From assembly GCF_029784135.1 (NCBI RefSeq), contig NC_073745.1:246121993-246185992 (forward strand): a DNA stretch of 64,000 nt. Reading direction: 5' to 3'. The notes beneath the pieces were generated by a model. That model had not been told where the DNA came from. It worked only from the letters and a program-made list of their open reading frames with translations, and searched no databases. Shown piece by piece: positions 45,701-56,769 of this stretch. The translations under genes and the position numbers were made by a program. Each line of letters begins with the position of its first letter. Position 1 is the stretch's first letter. This stretch comes from Toxorhynchites rutilus septentrionalis. Lineage: Eukaryota > Arthropoda > Insecta > Diptera > Culicidae.

Positions 45701-48004
45701 TCAATCATCGCTATGTTGTTTGATCCATTAGGACTGATTGGAGCCGTCATAACAACAGCCAAGGTTTTCATGCAGCAAATATGGACGCTGCGCTGCAGTG
45801 ATAATCAACGATTTGATTGGGATCAGTCACTTCCCGCAACGGTGGGTGAGAGCTGGCACAAATTTCATGATCAGCTTCCCTGTTTGAACCACATAAGGAT
45901 AGAACGATGCGTTATTATTTCAGAAGCAGTTTCCGTTCAACTTCATTGTTTCTCAGATGCTTCAGAAAGAGCGTATGGGGGGTGCATATATGTCCGTAGC
46001 GAGAATTCGGAAGGGAAGATAAATGTGCGATTGCTGATGTCAAGGTCAAAGGTTGCTCCTCTAAAATGCCAGTCTATACCTCGATTGGAGCTGTGTGGAG
46101 CCCTATTAACCGCTCAATTATACGAGAAGGCCGTACAAGCAACTCGATTGAACGTGCCAACCTACTTTTGGACTGATTCAACGTGTGTGGTGCTCTGGAT
46201 TCGAGCAGTTCCAACTACATGGACAACTTTTGTTGCCAACAGGGTAGCCAAGATTCAGAGAATTACAGAAGGGTGTGAATGGAGACATGTGTCAGGAAGT
46301 CAAAACCCGGCAGATATTATATCGAGAGGAATTTTCCCAAAGGACATTCAAGAGAACGAAATTTGGTGGTATGGTCCTCGTTGGTTATCAGTGTCATCAA
46401 TTGAATGGCCTTTTTTGTCGGATAACACCCGGCGTGAAGAAGTGGATGAGGAACGTAGGAGTAAGGTCGTATCTATCCCTGCAACGAGTTCACCCATCAT
46501 CGAATTCAACGAATGGTATTTCGAGAAATTTACTTCGTATTCAGATTTATTGCGATGTACGGTTATTTGGTTGCGCTTAATGGAATATTTAGCTAAATCG
46601 CATGATAAGCAAACAGGGTTCATTACGACGGCTGAGTTGAACCGAGCTGAACAAGTACTAGTACGATGCGTCCAGAAAGAAGTTTTTGATGAAGAATGGA
46701 AGGCGTTGCTCAAGGGAGATGTGGTTCCGCGAAGGTCACCTCTCCGGTGGTTCAATCCATATATCTCTAAGGATCAGCTATTAAGAGTTGGCGGACGGCT
46801 GAGTAATTCTTCGGAGTCGTATGATTATAAGCATCCTATGGTATTACCATCCCGGCATCGGTTTACGCGGATGTTATTCAAACATCACCATGAACGTCTA
46901 CTTCACGCAGGGCCACAACTTCTGCTGGCTGCCGTTAGACTTCGTTTCTGGCCTCTAGGCGGACGGAGTGTTGCTAAACAGATTGTGCACCAGTGTATTA
47001 GATGCTTCCGATCCAAACCATCACTTGCTCAGCAGTTTATGGGTGATTTACCAACTCCACGAATTACGATATCCAGACCATTTTCTAAAACAGGAATTGA
47101 CTATTTTGGACCAGTTTATATCCGCCCCGGCCCCCGACGCACCGCGGTTAAGGCTTATGTTTCACTGTTTGTCTGTTTGTGCACCAAGGCTGTACATTTG
47201 GAGCTTGTGAGTGACTTATCAACGGATCGCTTTATACAAGCCTTACGCAGATTCATGGCGCGCAGAGGAAAATGCACCGATTTATATTCTGATAACGGCA
47301 CGAATTTTGTCGGAGCTAGGAACAAACTCCAAGAGTTCATACGTTTACTGCAGAACAAACAACACAACGACAAGGTAGCTAAAATGACCGCAGATGAAGG
47401 TGTTCAGTGGCACTTCAATCCACCAAGCGCTCCGCACTTTGGAGGACTTTGGGAGGCAGCAGTTCGATCAGCAAAATATCATTTATTGAGGGTAATTGGA
47501 GAAAACCCCGTTTCTATAGAAGACATGACAACTTTGCTAGCCCAGGTGGAAGCTTGTCTGAATTCCAGACCTATTACTCCCCTTTCAAACGACCCATCCG
47601 ATTTGCAGCCACTAACTCCTGCGCATTTTCTGATCGGCTCGTCATTACAAGAATTGCCAGAACCAAATTTGCTAGAGATTCGAACCAATCGGCTGCGTCA
47701 ATGGCAGCTCATTCAACAAAATTTGCAGAATTTTTGGAAAAGATGGCAGAGAGAGTATTTGTGCCAACTTCAAGGACGCTCAAAACGCTGGAAACCACCG
47801 ATACCTGTTCAAGTTGGCAAACTTGTCATAATAAAGGATGATAATATGCCTCCAATGCGTTGGAAGATGGGAAGGATCGAAGAGGTACATCCGGGAAAGG
47901 ATGGGATAGTGCGAGTTGTGACCTTGAAAACGGCAGCAGGTTCGTTACGTAGGCCGGTCGAAAAAGTTTGTTTTTTGCCAGAATCAACAGGAAGAATTGA
48001 TTAG
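42767..48004 (+). CDS. BEL/Pao Gag-Pol polyprotein (1745 aa), intact
   Basis: One frame encodes every retrotransposon function. Gag core is near residues 118-270 (QTFSGDIDEWLSFRDLF). Zinc knuckles near 362-392 (CRNCFRRGHQAKEC). Aspartic protease LLDSGSESNF near 465. Reverse transcriptase runs from VVFDASCKT (~755) with TYMDD at ~875-879. RNase H from CFSDASERAYGG (~1060) with PRLELCGALL, WTDSTCVV and SGSQNPAD. The integrase H2C2 zinc region is at ~1370-1412. The integrase core has Asp 1445 (GIDYFGP), Asp 1509 (YSDNGTNF) and Glu 1563 (GGLWEAAV). The C-terminus (~1640-1745) is the DUF5641-like tail of BEL elements. The ATG is within the third leader motif. No stop, frameshift or missing catalytic residue is visible, so it is probably functional. 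Confidence 0.96.
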   Translation: MSTEARNVTEIYTIIDDIWRYVQEFKEDATASQVEVRLQNIDDLWKDFRSILIEIVSHDDFEGDDDAYEKDRLEFSDRYFQAKSFLMEKLKKRMENEQLNQSNRGDTTMMATTEHVRLPQIQLQTFSGDIDEWLSFRDLFTSLIHWKEDLPEVEKFHYLKGCLQGEPKTLIDPLPITKANYQVAWELLMTRYNDSKQLRKRQIQSLFNLPALSRESLIDLHSLLEGFERTVSTLDQIVKPNDYKDLLLIHILTSRLDPVTRRAWEEFSSALEQDSLKELTDFLQRRIRVLQSLPPLTVDRNVNQQLGPQKSKSAVVRTSFGSFQATKGRCIACSSDHLLYQCDVFQGLSVADRDSLLRKHNLCRNCFRRGHQAKECYSNFSCRNCKERHHTLVCFKTERPGSPKVIPSSVASTSKDSPTPISSKSATNLQVSGSAQLCTSQVLLATAVVIVEDDCGNRFHARALLDSGSESNFITERLSQRLKVSREKVDFSIIGIGQASTRVHQRITAVVRSRVAKFSRSMKFLVLSKVTANLPTSTINTNCWKIPDGVELADPSFCISQGVDLVLGIELFFEFFETGRKISLGDQLPFLKDSVFGWIVCGGQSTMDQSTKINCNVSASERLEDLIAKFWSCEEIDLVNCYSPEETRCESQFIQSVHREANGRYTLALPIKVEAVHKLGKSKDIAMRRLLGTERRLAKDTGLREQYVHFMEEYLQLGHMQNITGIESTHDSTERCYLPHHPVVKEASTTTKVRVVFDASCKTSSGVALNDVLLVGPVIQEDLRSIILRCRTKQFMLATDVEKMFRQIQIRPEDRHYQSILWRPSPSHEINTYQLNTVTYGTKPAPFLATRTLKQLAMDEGINFPLAAKVVEEDTYMDDIITGTNSKEEALQLRIQLNDMLDRGGFRLRKWASNCPEILNGIPEENLAIRDSIGINLNHEAMVKTLGLNWLPKTDEFMVSFNISPLDRTKPITKRQVLSIIAMLFDPLGLIGAVITTAKVFMQQIWTLRCSDNQRFDWDQSLPATVGESWHKFHDQLPCLNHIRIERCVIISEAVSVQLHCFSDASERAYGGCIYVRSENSEGKINVRLLMSRSKVAPLKCQSIPRLELCGALLTAQLYEKAVQATRLNVPTYFWTDSTCVVLWIRAVPTTWTTFVANRVAKIQRITEGCEWRHVSGSQNPADIISRGIFPKDIQENEIWWYGPRWLSVSSIEWPFLSDNTRREEVDEERRSKVVSIPATSSPIIEFNEWYFEKFTSYSDLLRCTVIWLRLMEYLAKSHDKQTGFITTAELNRAEQVLVRCVQKEVFDEEWKALLKGDVVPRRSPLRWFNPYISKDQLLRVGGRLSNSSESYDYKHPMVLPSRHRFTRMLFKHHHERLLHAGPQLLLAAVRLRFWPLGGRSVAKQIVHQCIRCFRSKPSLAQQFMGDLPTPRITISRPFSKTGIDYFGPVYIRPGPRRTAVKAYVSLFVCLCTKAVHLELVSDLSTDRFIQALRRFMARRGKCTDLYSDNGTNFVGARNKLQEFIRLLQNKQHNDKVAKMTADEGVQWHFNPPSAPHFGGLWEAAVRSAKYHLLRVIGENPVSIEDMTTLLAQVEACLNSRPITPLSNDPSDLQPLTPAHFLIGSSLQELPEPNLLEIRTNRLRQWQLIQQNLQNFWKRWQREYLCQLQGRSKRWKPPIPVQVGKLVIIKDDNMPPMRWKMGRIEEVHPGKDGIVRVVTLKTAAGSLRRPVEKVCFLPESTGRID

Positions 48005-48089
48005 GAACAACCCAATTTAGGAACCATAACCAGTTACCAATCCGTCCCATTCCCGTTCCCATATGGTCGAAGAGGATATTCTATTTTTC

Positions 48090-48121
48090 AGAAATCGCCG
48101 CTATTTCTGGGTGGGTGAGAA
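48090..48121 (+). promoter_or_regulatory. Hairpin plus polypurine tract
   Basis: AGAAATCGCCGCTATTTCT (6-bp stem, loop sequence unlike element 1) then GGGTGGGTGAGAA immediately before the 3' LTR. Conservation of stem and tract but not loop suggests a function in plus-strand priming. Confidence 0.7.
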
Positions 48122-48595
48122 TGTCTGGAAATAACATTTAGAGGCAACCCTGTACAGGAGATAGTTGCTTTCCTTTTCGCATCGTTGTTTCGTAGAGTGT
48201 AAACAAGAGATCGCTATAAAAATTTAATTCCAACGAAGAGAAGAGAGATGACGTCATCCCCGTCGACGAAGAGCGAGGCAAACATGTTTTGAAACGAGCA
48301 GCTATCATTGTAGTTAGTTGGACCTAAGTATCCCAAATCCGCTGAGCTTCCCAGAGTTTTTGCCTAGCCGGTTTATGTTTTATATGTGTAGTTTTACGAG
48401 ACAATGAATTGTAAATAAATTGTATATGTTGTGAAATGTTATATGAAGAACTTGAGCTGTGTAATATATTTATGGAGAAAAGTGCTATGTACTGAGTGTC
48501 ATCTATATCTATGTTGGAAGAACCAAACGGTGTATGCAGCAGGAAATAGGAGAGTTGCCGTCCAAATTATTCAACCCAATTTATGATCCCCGACA
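48122..48595 (+). repeat. 3' LTR of BEL element 2
   Basis: Offset 6587 bp from the 5' LTR; no difference noticed by eye. Confidence 0.97.
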
Positions 48596-49335
48596 TTTTC
48601 ATTCATTCGTCCAGCGGACCAAGCAGCGGGAGGGCCTGCGTACATACAAGGTTCAGAAGGCTCCTAACCGCGACGAAAGGCAAAACATGGTGGGGAAGAC
48701 GCGAGCCCGGAAGCTGTATACCGAAATGCTGACGAAGCCGCATTGCCTGGTAATGGACGACGAAACCTACGTCAAAGCGGACTTTCGTCAGCTGCCGGGC
48801 CTGTTGTTCTTCTCCGCAGAGGACAAATTCAGCGTTCCGGAGGAGATTCGCAAGCAGAAACTATCCAAGTTTGCCAAAAAGTACATGGTGTAGCAAGCGA
48901 TCTGCTCTTGCGGAAAGCGGAGCGCCCCCTTCGTGATGACCGACACGGTAAACGGGCAGGTTTACCTTAAGGAGTGCCTACAGAAGCGCTTACTACCACT
49001 ATTGAAGCAGCACGAAGGCCCGACCATCTTCTGGCCGGATCTCGCTTCGTGCCACTATTCAAAGGACGTGTTGGAGTGGTACGAAGCCAATGGGGTCACC
49101 TTCGTGCCAAAGGAAATGAACCCGCCCAACGCGCCGGAGCTTCGCCCAATAGAGAAATATTGGGCGATTATGAAGCAGGCCCTCCGGAAGAACTCAAAAG
49201 TTGTCAAATCGGAGGCGGACTTCAAGAGAAAATGGATTTCTGTTCAAAAAAAAACTACAACCTGACGTTGTACAGAACCTTATGGACGGGGTAAAGAGGA
49301 AGGTGCGAGCATACGGGCTTGGGCTCGAAGTATGA
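48596..49335 (+). pseudogene. DD37E transposase, C-terminal part, two lesions
   Basis: Resumes after the BEL 3' LTR with HSFVQRTKQREGLRTYKVQ, then the catalytic region: first Asp in LVMDDETYVKADF, second Asp in FWPDLASCHYSK (codon 49038-49040), Glu in ELRPIEKYW (codon 49152-49154), 37 residues between the last two. TAG at 48891-48893 stands where family members have Trp (before QAICSCG). A nine-A run near 49246-49254 shifts the frame so that it ends at 49265; the original C-terminus (AYGLGLEV then TGA 49333-49335) is in another frame. Inactive. Confidence 0.88.
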
Positions 49336-49466
49336 ATAAAAAGAAAATGCCAAAAATTGTTTAATAGTTTTTATTTTACTGTCTAAAATTTTCAAAAGGA
49401 TCGGTCTACTGGGCGAATTTCTACAGCGTTTTTTCCGTGATGCAATTTGATGTGACACACCCTTTA

Positions 49467-52400
49467 ATTACTTCTAAGGAAGTCATACATGGGTAACATA
49501 ATATCAAGATCGCGACCACTTACGTTCTCATGATTTGACATGTGTGAGTATACTCTTTCGAACTTCTAAATCAGCAGCCAGTTAAATTCTTTATTTGCAT
49601 TTTTATTGCATTTGATTACCAAACAAAAAGCTCGATATCCCGATATCCTGGACCACAATTACATAAATCGTTCGAAGCAAGACCTACCAGATAAAAACGT
49701 GAATTGAGCACGAATTGATTGGATAACATACAATAGAATAACTGATAAATGCATGTTATCGGCAAATGAAGAATAATTTATTATACACATCGACTCACAT
49801 TGTGAGCTAATGCTCGAATGTAGGCAAAAAGGCGTTTTGGGGGAAAACGAGTGGTTAGTAAAATCGGAATAACATACCCATTTTAATCGTCAAATTGTTA
49901 ATGTTTTTTACTATATTCACTGTGAATTTCAAAAACGCATGTTTTCGAGAAATATTATTTTAATTTTCAAAATAATTTTTTCAATGTTTTTTTTAAATTA
50001 TTTGTTATTTTTTTTATGAAAACATAAATTATTTCCTACGTTTCACTCTTTGACTAAAATTTTATATATATAATTTAAACTAGAAGATCTACAAAATGTT
50101 GGTTAAAGAATAAAATGTAGCAAATTATTTAGGTTTTCTATAAAAAATATCAAACAAGTTTTTGAATAAAACCGTTTAAAAAAAATCCTTGAAAAATAGA
50201 TAGTAGTTCATACAATTTCCAATAAGTCACCCATACATCGGAAGATGGGCACCTTCACAGAGAAAAAGTTTCTCTGAAAACAACCTTTTCATGTTTTCTT
50301 TTAAAAATATTAAACAACTAAAAAAAAATACAAATCTCACAGAAATGGTGCAATACACAAAGCAAATATTGAAAATTAGACCACGTTGAGCCAAAATGAA
50401 TGAATGAGTATCACGAAAGTGAAAAAATATATATTTGGGAATCTTTGTTTACGTAAAGCTCAGCTTTTTTCGAAAATCAAATACAAAGGTATTCCCCCTC
50501 TTAAACCACAAACATCAAATTTCCAAGGATTTCGCATAAAAATTTACATTTGAAGTTTATTAGTGTTTTAGTATATTTTTTTTTCTTTCTAAGGAGTTGA
50601 ATGTCATTTGCTGGCGAAAAATTGAAAATCGATTCTGAATTTCAAAAGCTTCGAATGTTTCACAAGCAACAAATCAGAAAAATCGACATAAAAATGTATT
50701 TTTCAGACCACCGTTATTCATGATGTTGCACCCAAAGGGCCAACGACTTTATGATATTTCTCATATAAGCTTTTGCGAAGGCGAATAAATAGATTTAAAT
50801 TTTTTCAGTACATTCTTTTTACATAAGATTGTTTTGTAGTAAAACGAGTAAGTTTTAGAGACAATTTGTCGGACTATCGAAAGACTTTCACACTATTTTC
50901 AACGGTGTTTTTGAAAAGAGTATGATGATGAAATGATTGGCTTTCTTTCAAATGTCATCATCAAAATGACATAGAATTAATGGATTTTCAACATATTCTT
51001 CATTAAGCTCGATATGTTTTTGATAGTTCTACAAAAGCATGAGTTAATGAGCCCTAATAAAATAAACGAAAGAGATAAAAACTGAATTCATCCAATATTT
51101 GTTTACTTTTTATAAATGAAACTGGAGTTTTCAAGAAACATTGCATTCTCATCGTAACACATCTACATTAGTTTTTTTCGTTGCAAGTTGGAAAATACAT
51201 ACGAGTATGAGTCGAATTAATTTTCTTGAAAAGAAAACTCCATTTCGAATGAGAAACAAACCAAACTCACTCACCGAGATTAGTGTGAAGATCATTGACG
51301 CCGCTGACCGACGGCACAGATGACGTTTTTTCCAAAATCATTAGATCGCAGGAAAATTAAAAATCCGGAAAATGCATTTCATACACGATCCTTGTTCGAC
51401 ATGCTGAGTTCGAAAATTAAGAAAGACACTGGATATCATATTTGTTTGAATGTGTTGAATGTTTTTATGACTCAAACTTTGAATTAATAAGTTTCAACAT
51501 TGGAGGAGCAAAATTTATTTTTTTATCTGAATGGAAGATTCAGATAAAAATGAGATTTTTATATATTTTGTTGAATCGGAGTGATAATGACTTCATAATA
51601 TTTCTCATTTATTCTTTTCTAAGCGGACGAAGTATATAAGTTTACAAGTATCTAAAGAACGTCGGCTGGAATCTCAACGGGATTTTTGTTCGCCTTTGAT
51701 TTAGAATGAACAGCGAACTCGTTCTCGAAATTACATTTAATCGACACTGGAATTTTTGTATTCACTAACTTATACATTATTCTGCGCGAATGCTTCAATT
51801 CTGCATGCCACGTTTCCAAAATGTATTTTTTTTTTAATTGAAACCGCATCATATTTTTAGTTGAACATTCAACAGCAGCTTAGAAAAAAAGGCAGTTTTC
51901 CACAATAACTCAATCGATTGATGTTGATTTCTAACAAAAAAAAACGATTCAAAAAACGGCTGTTGATATCAAACCAGCAAAGAATATAGAACTGATAATA
52001 AATCTACCTGAGAATCAAACTTTTTCATGGCCCGAGGCATACTCTAATTTACGACAAAAACTACATAAACCAACGCCATAAAACAACTCGTTAACTAAGG
52101 CACAAAAAAGAGTTCCATTTATATCGCCTGCCATCGTCTAGCGGTAATAACTGTTTTTATCACAGCCATCACGGCGATGAACGACAATCTGATCATCTGG
52201 GTCATTTCGCGAAACGATTGATTGGATGACAAAAGTGCTAAAAATTTCGATTCCAATTCGATACCTGTTATTCGTGTTTTGGCTAGCGGTTTTGACCGCA
52301 ACAATTATCAGGCACAGTTATTACGACAAGCTCTAGTCATCGTTGTACTTCAAATGATTCTGCGCAGAGCAACAGCTTCTGCCAGCACAAGCTCTCGAAT

Positions 52401-54189
52401 GATCACAATTCTGTAGAGGCAATTAGCTATGATGGCTTGTCAACTTCCGTACAGAAGGCACTGCCGCCAACACTGTTTGGCCTCGACATTCGTGTTCTCC
52501 AACGAGTAGGAGATCACTTACAGGCATTACCCGCTCCGCTCGTGACGGGGAATCAGCCGGGAGTGAAAACTCTTGTCAGTCTGACACACACTCAACCCAT
52601 ACTCCATAAACCAATTGAGCAAAGAAGAGAACTCGGGGAAAAACAAACAAGCACCACATTATCGGCCGCTGTGACGAAAGGAGTTCCCCGTCCTGACAGA
52701 GGAGAGAGAAAAAAGTACATGAACGACGAGATAAAGACTTGAACTTGAACATGAATAAAGGGATTAAATAAATTAATAGCGACAGCGACCTACAAGACAC
52801 TCGGCGCTGCAGAGTGCAGATATTCGCAATGCCCCACGGGCTCCAAAGGAGAAGAAGAACAATTGGCTAATGACAGGGGACAGCCCGAGACATATCCGAG
52901 GGAACTTTATGGTTGTAAAGAAGATCTCCTCGCTCCAACTCTTCCGTTCTTCCGTTCGTATAGACCGGTGCGCGCGTGTGTCATCAATGGGGATCAGGGA
53001 GTTTGGGATTCGCAGAAAAATCACAGTTTTCTCCCACTCTCAGTTCCCCTTGTGAGGTTCGCTTTGACAGCGTGACGGTCGGGCTCTCTTGTGCACTGAT
53101 ATTGTCCCGCAGGGACAGGTAATCTTGGTACATAAAGCAGTATAAACGAAATATTTAGAATGATTACGATACGAGAAAGCGAAGACTGGTGAGGACAGTC
53201 TTCTTAGCGGGATGATCGCGACCCGAGAGACGGGATGCTGTTCGAATAGAATTCAAATTGTTCATTGTTTTTGAATATTGTTTTTAATCAATCCCACAAT
53301 TAATTGAACACTAAAATTTACTTTTTTTTTGTTATTTTTACATATATTTTAAATGAATATGTTTTTCTTATTTTATTTCAGGTACTTTCCCAACAATACT
53401 CCGCACTAGAATAGTTGAATTTGTGAGTATGTATTAGCTATTCAGCAGTATATTATAAACTTCAATTTAAATTATATACATTTCCACATCGCCTTCAATT
53501 GTTGACTATTATTATATAATTGAACAGACACTTTGATGTATCTGTAATAACAATATATTATTAGGCATTATTAAACATTGAAATGTAACGATCAAACTAC
53601 TTCCACTCTTGGTGACGAATCCCCAATCTTTGTCACTGTGAAGCGTTCGTATGAAGAATTTGATCGTATAAAAAAAATTAATCGTACTCGAAGGTAGGCA
53701 GCAACCTGGTGTTGCATCGGAAAACTTCGACGTGAATAAACTAATTATACAAAATTGTCAATTTTAGATTGACGCAACTACGGCCACTAGTTCAACCAGC
53801 GTTTTGTAAAATATCGCATTGCCATAATTGATCTTACTATCGAATGGTGTTAACAAATTGAGTCATTTGAAGACGTTAGAAAATAGTAAAAAAGCCTCGT
53901 AGTCCAAGATAAGTAGTCCGTAGACGTAGATATATGGATCATAAAAGAAATCTTTTTTTGATAATAAGAATCTACGTCTTTCCACAACCGATTAAGAGTA
54001 TTTTTATAACTTCACTCAAAACATAAATAATGAGAATTGTTTAAATAAAATTAATCAGATCGAGCGTCTGTTTCTACACCCAAAGCAAATTTTTAACACA
54101 TGTTATGGTATCCCGATTTATTACATTAAATGAGCCGAAAAATAACAGAAAATGGTCTACTCCCCAATACGTGTGTATCAGTTGTATAA
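49467..54189. other. Intergenic, no recognised gene
   Basis: 4.7 kb. 49.92-50.28 kb resembles the foldback DNA at 10.0-10.7 kb (GAAAATTATTTT-type runs, CATACAATTTCC and CATCGGAAGATGGGCACC). 52.1-53.2 kb is less AT-rich and may be unique host DNA; its 101-codon frame 52437-52742 has no domain. Nothing else recognised. Confidence 0.45.
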
Positions 54190-54556
54190 TATACTAGCTG
54201 ATCCGGAAAACTTCGCCCACCCAAAATTTATTTTTTGTTATCACATTCAAGTTTTTCTACTAAGCGCACGTTCATGAGTCCAATCGCAGAACTGTTCATT
54301 GATTGATTTCATAATCTATCCTTTAAAATTACCTATTACTATAAAGTTCCTAGTACTTCTATCAAAACTCGTCATTATAATATCAGATTATTTTCAGACT
54401 CAATTCTCGTTCAAGATTTTTCAACAACTTGCAAATAACATGTTTCTCCTTCACATGGAATAAATTATTGATACAGAAAATATGATAGAATAAAGACAAC
54501 CCTTAATATGAATCAGACAGACAGACAGAAATTCATTTATATACAAGCGCACGTTT

Positions 54557-54616
<60 letters not shown>

Positions 54617-54625
54617 TAGATATAT
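54190..54625 (+). repeat. CTGATCCGG-family repeat ending in TA microsatellite
   Basis: Starts ACTAGCTGATCCGGAAAACT, aligns with 9052-9365 and then ends AGACAGACAGACAGAAATTC and a (TA)n run (about 54563-54614). It lacks the 143-bp tandem units, so it is a short form of the same family. Confidence 0.7.
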
Positions 54626-54664
54626 ATGCTAGAGCCAAATTTGAACCAATATGAGCGAGCGAAA

Positions 54665-54960
54665 CAGGTGGAACATAGTTGGCCCAGACAGAGAAAAATA
54701 TATATTTTCGTTCATTCTTTTGTTTTTCCTCTTAGAAAACATTTTCCAACTTCATTTTATGATGAGGTATGATATTATCACACTTTTTAACACCAGCTAT
54801 ATGGATAGCGTGGTCGTACGAAACAGCTTTGCATTCCAGCCGGCCTTGGTTCGATCCCCATTGACGTCGTATGGACTTTTTTCTGGAACAATCCCAAATG
54901 AAATGAAGAAAGAAAAAAGGAAGAGATGTCTGCTCCCATACATACGAACCTTTTTTACAA
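54665..54960 (+). repeat. tRNA-derived SINE (family 2), copy B
   Basis: GGATAGCGTGGTCGTACG (A-box-like region), GCATTCCAGCCGGCCTTGG and GGTTCGATCCCCATTGACG (B-box-like). Inverted counterpart at 36985-37262. Frames across it (54651-54995) are not genes. Confidence 0.78.
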
Positions 54961-56769
54961 AAATATTGCATCTCTCTAATTCACTCAAATTCTAGCCACA
55001 AACCACAAAATTCTATATTCTAATAACCGACAAGGTTAGATCCAAAATAACAAGAACTTCTTAAAATGAGATTTATCAACAAACAACAAAGACAGTTTTA
55101 ATAAAATAAAAGTTATTTATTTCATTCAATAAAGTCTTGTTACAGAGTCAATGCAGTCCATGTCAAACGAATGTTGTAGACATAGCACAAAGTTTTCTTT
55201 CCATCGATCAAATAATAATTCCAAATATTTCGAGAAAACATTAGATCTGGCGAATACAACCCCTAATTGGTGACAACGATCAAGACGTGAGGAACACTAG
55301 GATTCCTTCCACTCGCTAGTTAGGCAACCGTAAGGCAACATTTTAATACAGTCCACCCTACAGTTCCCAGCAGACGGAACTTGGACCCCGACCAGGAAAA
55401 TCGAAAAATGGTTTTTTATTCTTTTTGCATTTTCCGGTAGCTTATAATCTCAAAAATATAAACGATACAAAAATATAAAGTAACTTATTTGTTAATAATT
55501 TGTTGCTTGAAGCCTGATTTTTCAACTTCGCTTACGGGAAGTTTGAATTTTCATGTTGGGTGAGCTAAATTTTTAGGGGTTGCTCCTCTTGCTTGAACAC
55601 CAGTACTATATCACACTCTGAAGAAATACAACAAATTTAGGTTGACCAAATTTTGATCGCTCCACCCCTTAACATCGAAGAAACGGGAACAAACATTCTT
55701 AAATTAAAGAGATTATGAAAACGTTCGCGGAATTATAGAATCAATCACTAATTTTCATCAAATTAAAAAAAAACATTTTTTTATTTATTTACAACAATTT
55801 ACAATTTATTTTTTATTTTTTTTTAAATTTACAACGATCGTAATTAGAAGACTCAAAGATTTCCACGGATAGTTTCTTCCTTCGAAATTAAATAATCAAT
55901 ATATTTTATATATTTAATAATATGTTTCAGGGTTAAACTATATTACTCGAAGACTTATTTGGAAGAGAGTGCTTTATACGTTATTGGCCCTATTTATTTT
56001 GTTGTGAAGTTCTGATACTCTGCGTACACAATTTTATCTTAGTGTGTTTAGGTGTAGTTGGCAACAATATCGGGAGGAAATAAAAAATCGATTTCTTCCT
56101 GTTGTGGACTAACAGACCTTTCCATACATATATATCTCCATTTGAATGGAAAAAAAATCATTTGAACGGAAAATTTTTTGGTCTTTGGTCACGAATGGTC
56201 CACTTCATTTGTCACATGTGTATATAGTTTACCAAATCAGATACTTCGAAGAGAATTTCAACAGCTTCTTCCATTTGAAACTGAATTCCGTTAGTGGCTT
56301 CGTGTAGCATTAGCGGACACGCATTTTGGCAACAATCTGCTTGCATTCGTCTTTAATCCGTTTTCAATCCGTATCGTTTTTTGTCCTTACGAACATCAAG
56401 TTGTATGGCCAAGTTCCACGTCGAAATTCGCGTTAGAATTCCGATTGAAATGAGCAATCATCGTTCTCTCGATTTTTGTGCATTTTTCCCGGTTTCCATT
56501 CAGTTCCTGGCATGTGCTTCACTGTCATCCCTTTTAATCTTTGAACGACCCATGAGAAGATCGAATCATGTATTTTAATCGATTTTTCCAAGGCGCGATG
56601 CGACAACCCAGGGTTTTGCTTGTGGGTGAAAAAAAAACTATCGCGAACGGTTTACTGGTTTTATTCCATCTCACCCGGAATTTCACTGACAACTGCCAAT
56701 CTGAGCGGATGTAAACACTCTAAGAAGAGACTAGGCAAAATAAGCTTATTTTCGGTTGTGGGAGGAAAA
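54961..56769. other. Intergenic, no recognised gene
   Basis: AT-rich, several A/T homopolymers near 55.75-55.83 kb. No coding or RNA feature recognised. Confidence 0.45.

Larger units (their letters stand above)
41535..48595 (+). mobile_element. BEL/Pao LTR retrotransposon 2, full length
   Basis: LTRs 41535-42008 and 48122-48595 (474 bp) appear identical over their whole length. It has a primer site at 42011, leader, one uninterrupted ORF 42767-48004 and a purine tract at 48109. Total 7061 bp. Every enzymatic region is present, so it looks recently inserted and possibly active. It lies inside the DD37E transposase. No target duplication is seen (GTCGCC on the left, TTTTC on the right), and about four transposase codons appear to be missing at the junction compared with the family. 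Confidence 0.95.
41118..49464 (+). mobile_element. DD37E Tc1/mariner transposon, split by BEL element 2
   Basis: Perfect 49-bp terminal inverted repeats (41118-41166 and 49416-49464, starting AAGGGTGTGTCACATC) lie between TA dinucleotides (41116-41117, 49465-49466). Without the 7061-bp retrotransposon the element is 1286 bp, the usual Tc1-like size. The transposase has a second catalytic Asp and Glu separated by 37 residues, matching the mosquito ITmD37E group. Confidence 0.92.

Noticed and set aside
45283..45771. 162-codon minus-strand open frame
   Set aside because: It lies wholly antisense to the reverse transcriptase of BEL element 2 and has no recognisable domain.
47407..47841. 144-codon plus-strand frame
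   Set aside because: An alternate-frame shadow of the integrase region of BEL element 2.
52437..52742. 101-codon frame in less AT-rich DNA
   Set aside because: No domain, no start or splice context and no similarity that I recognise.
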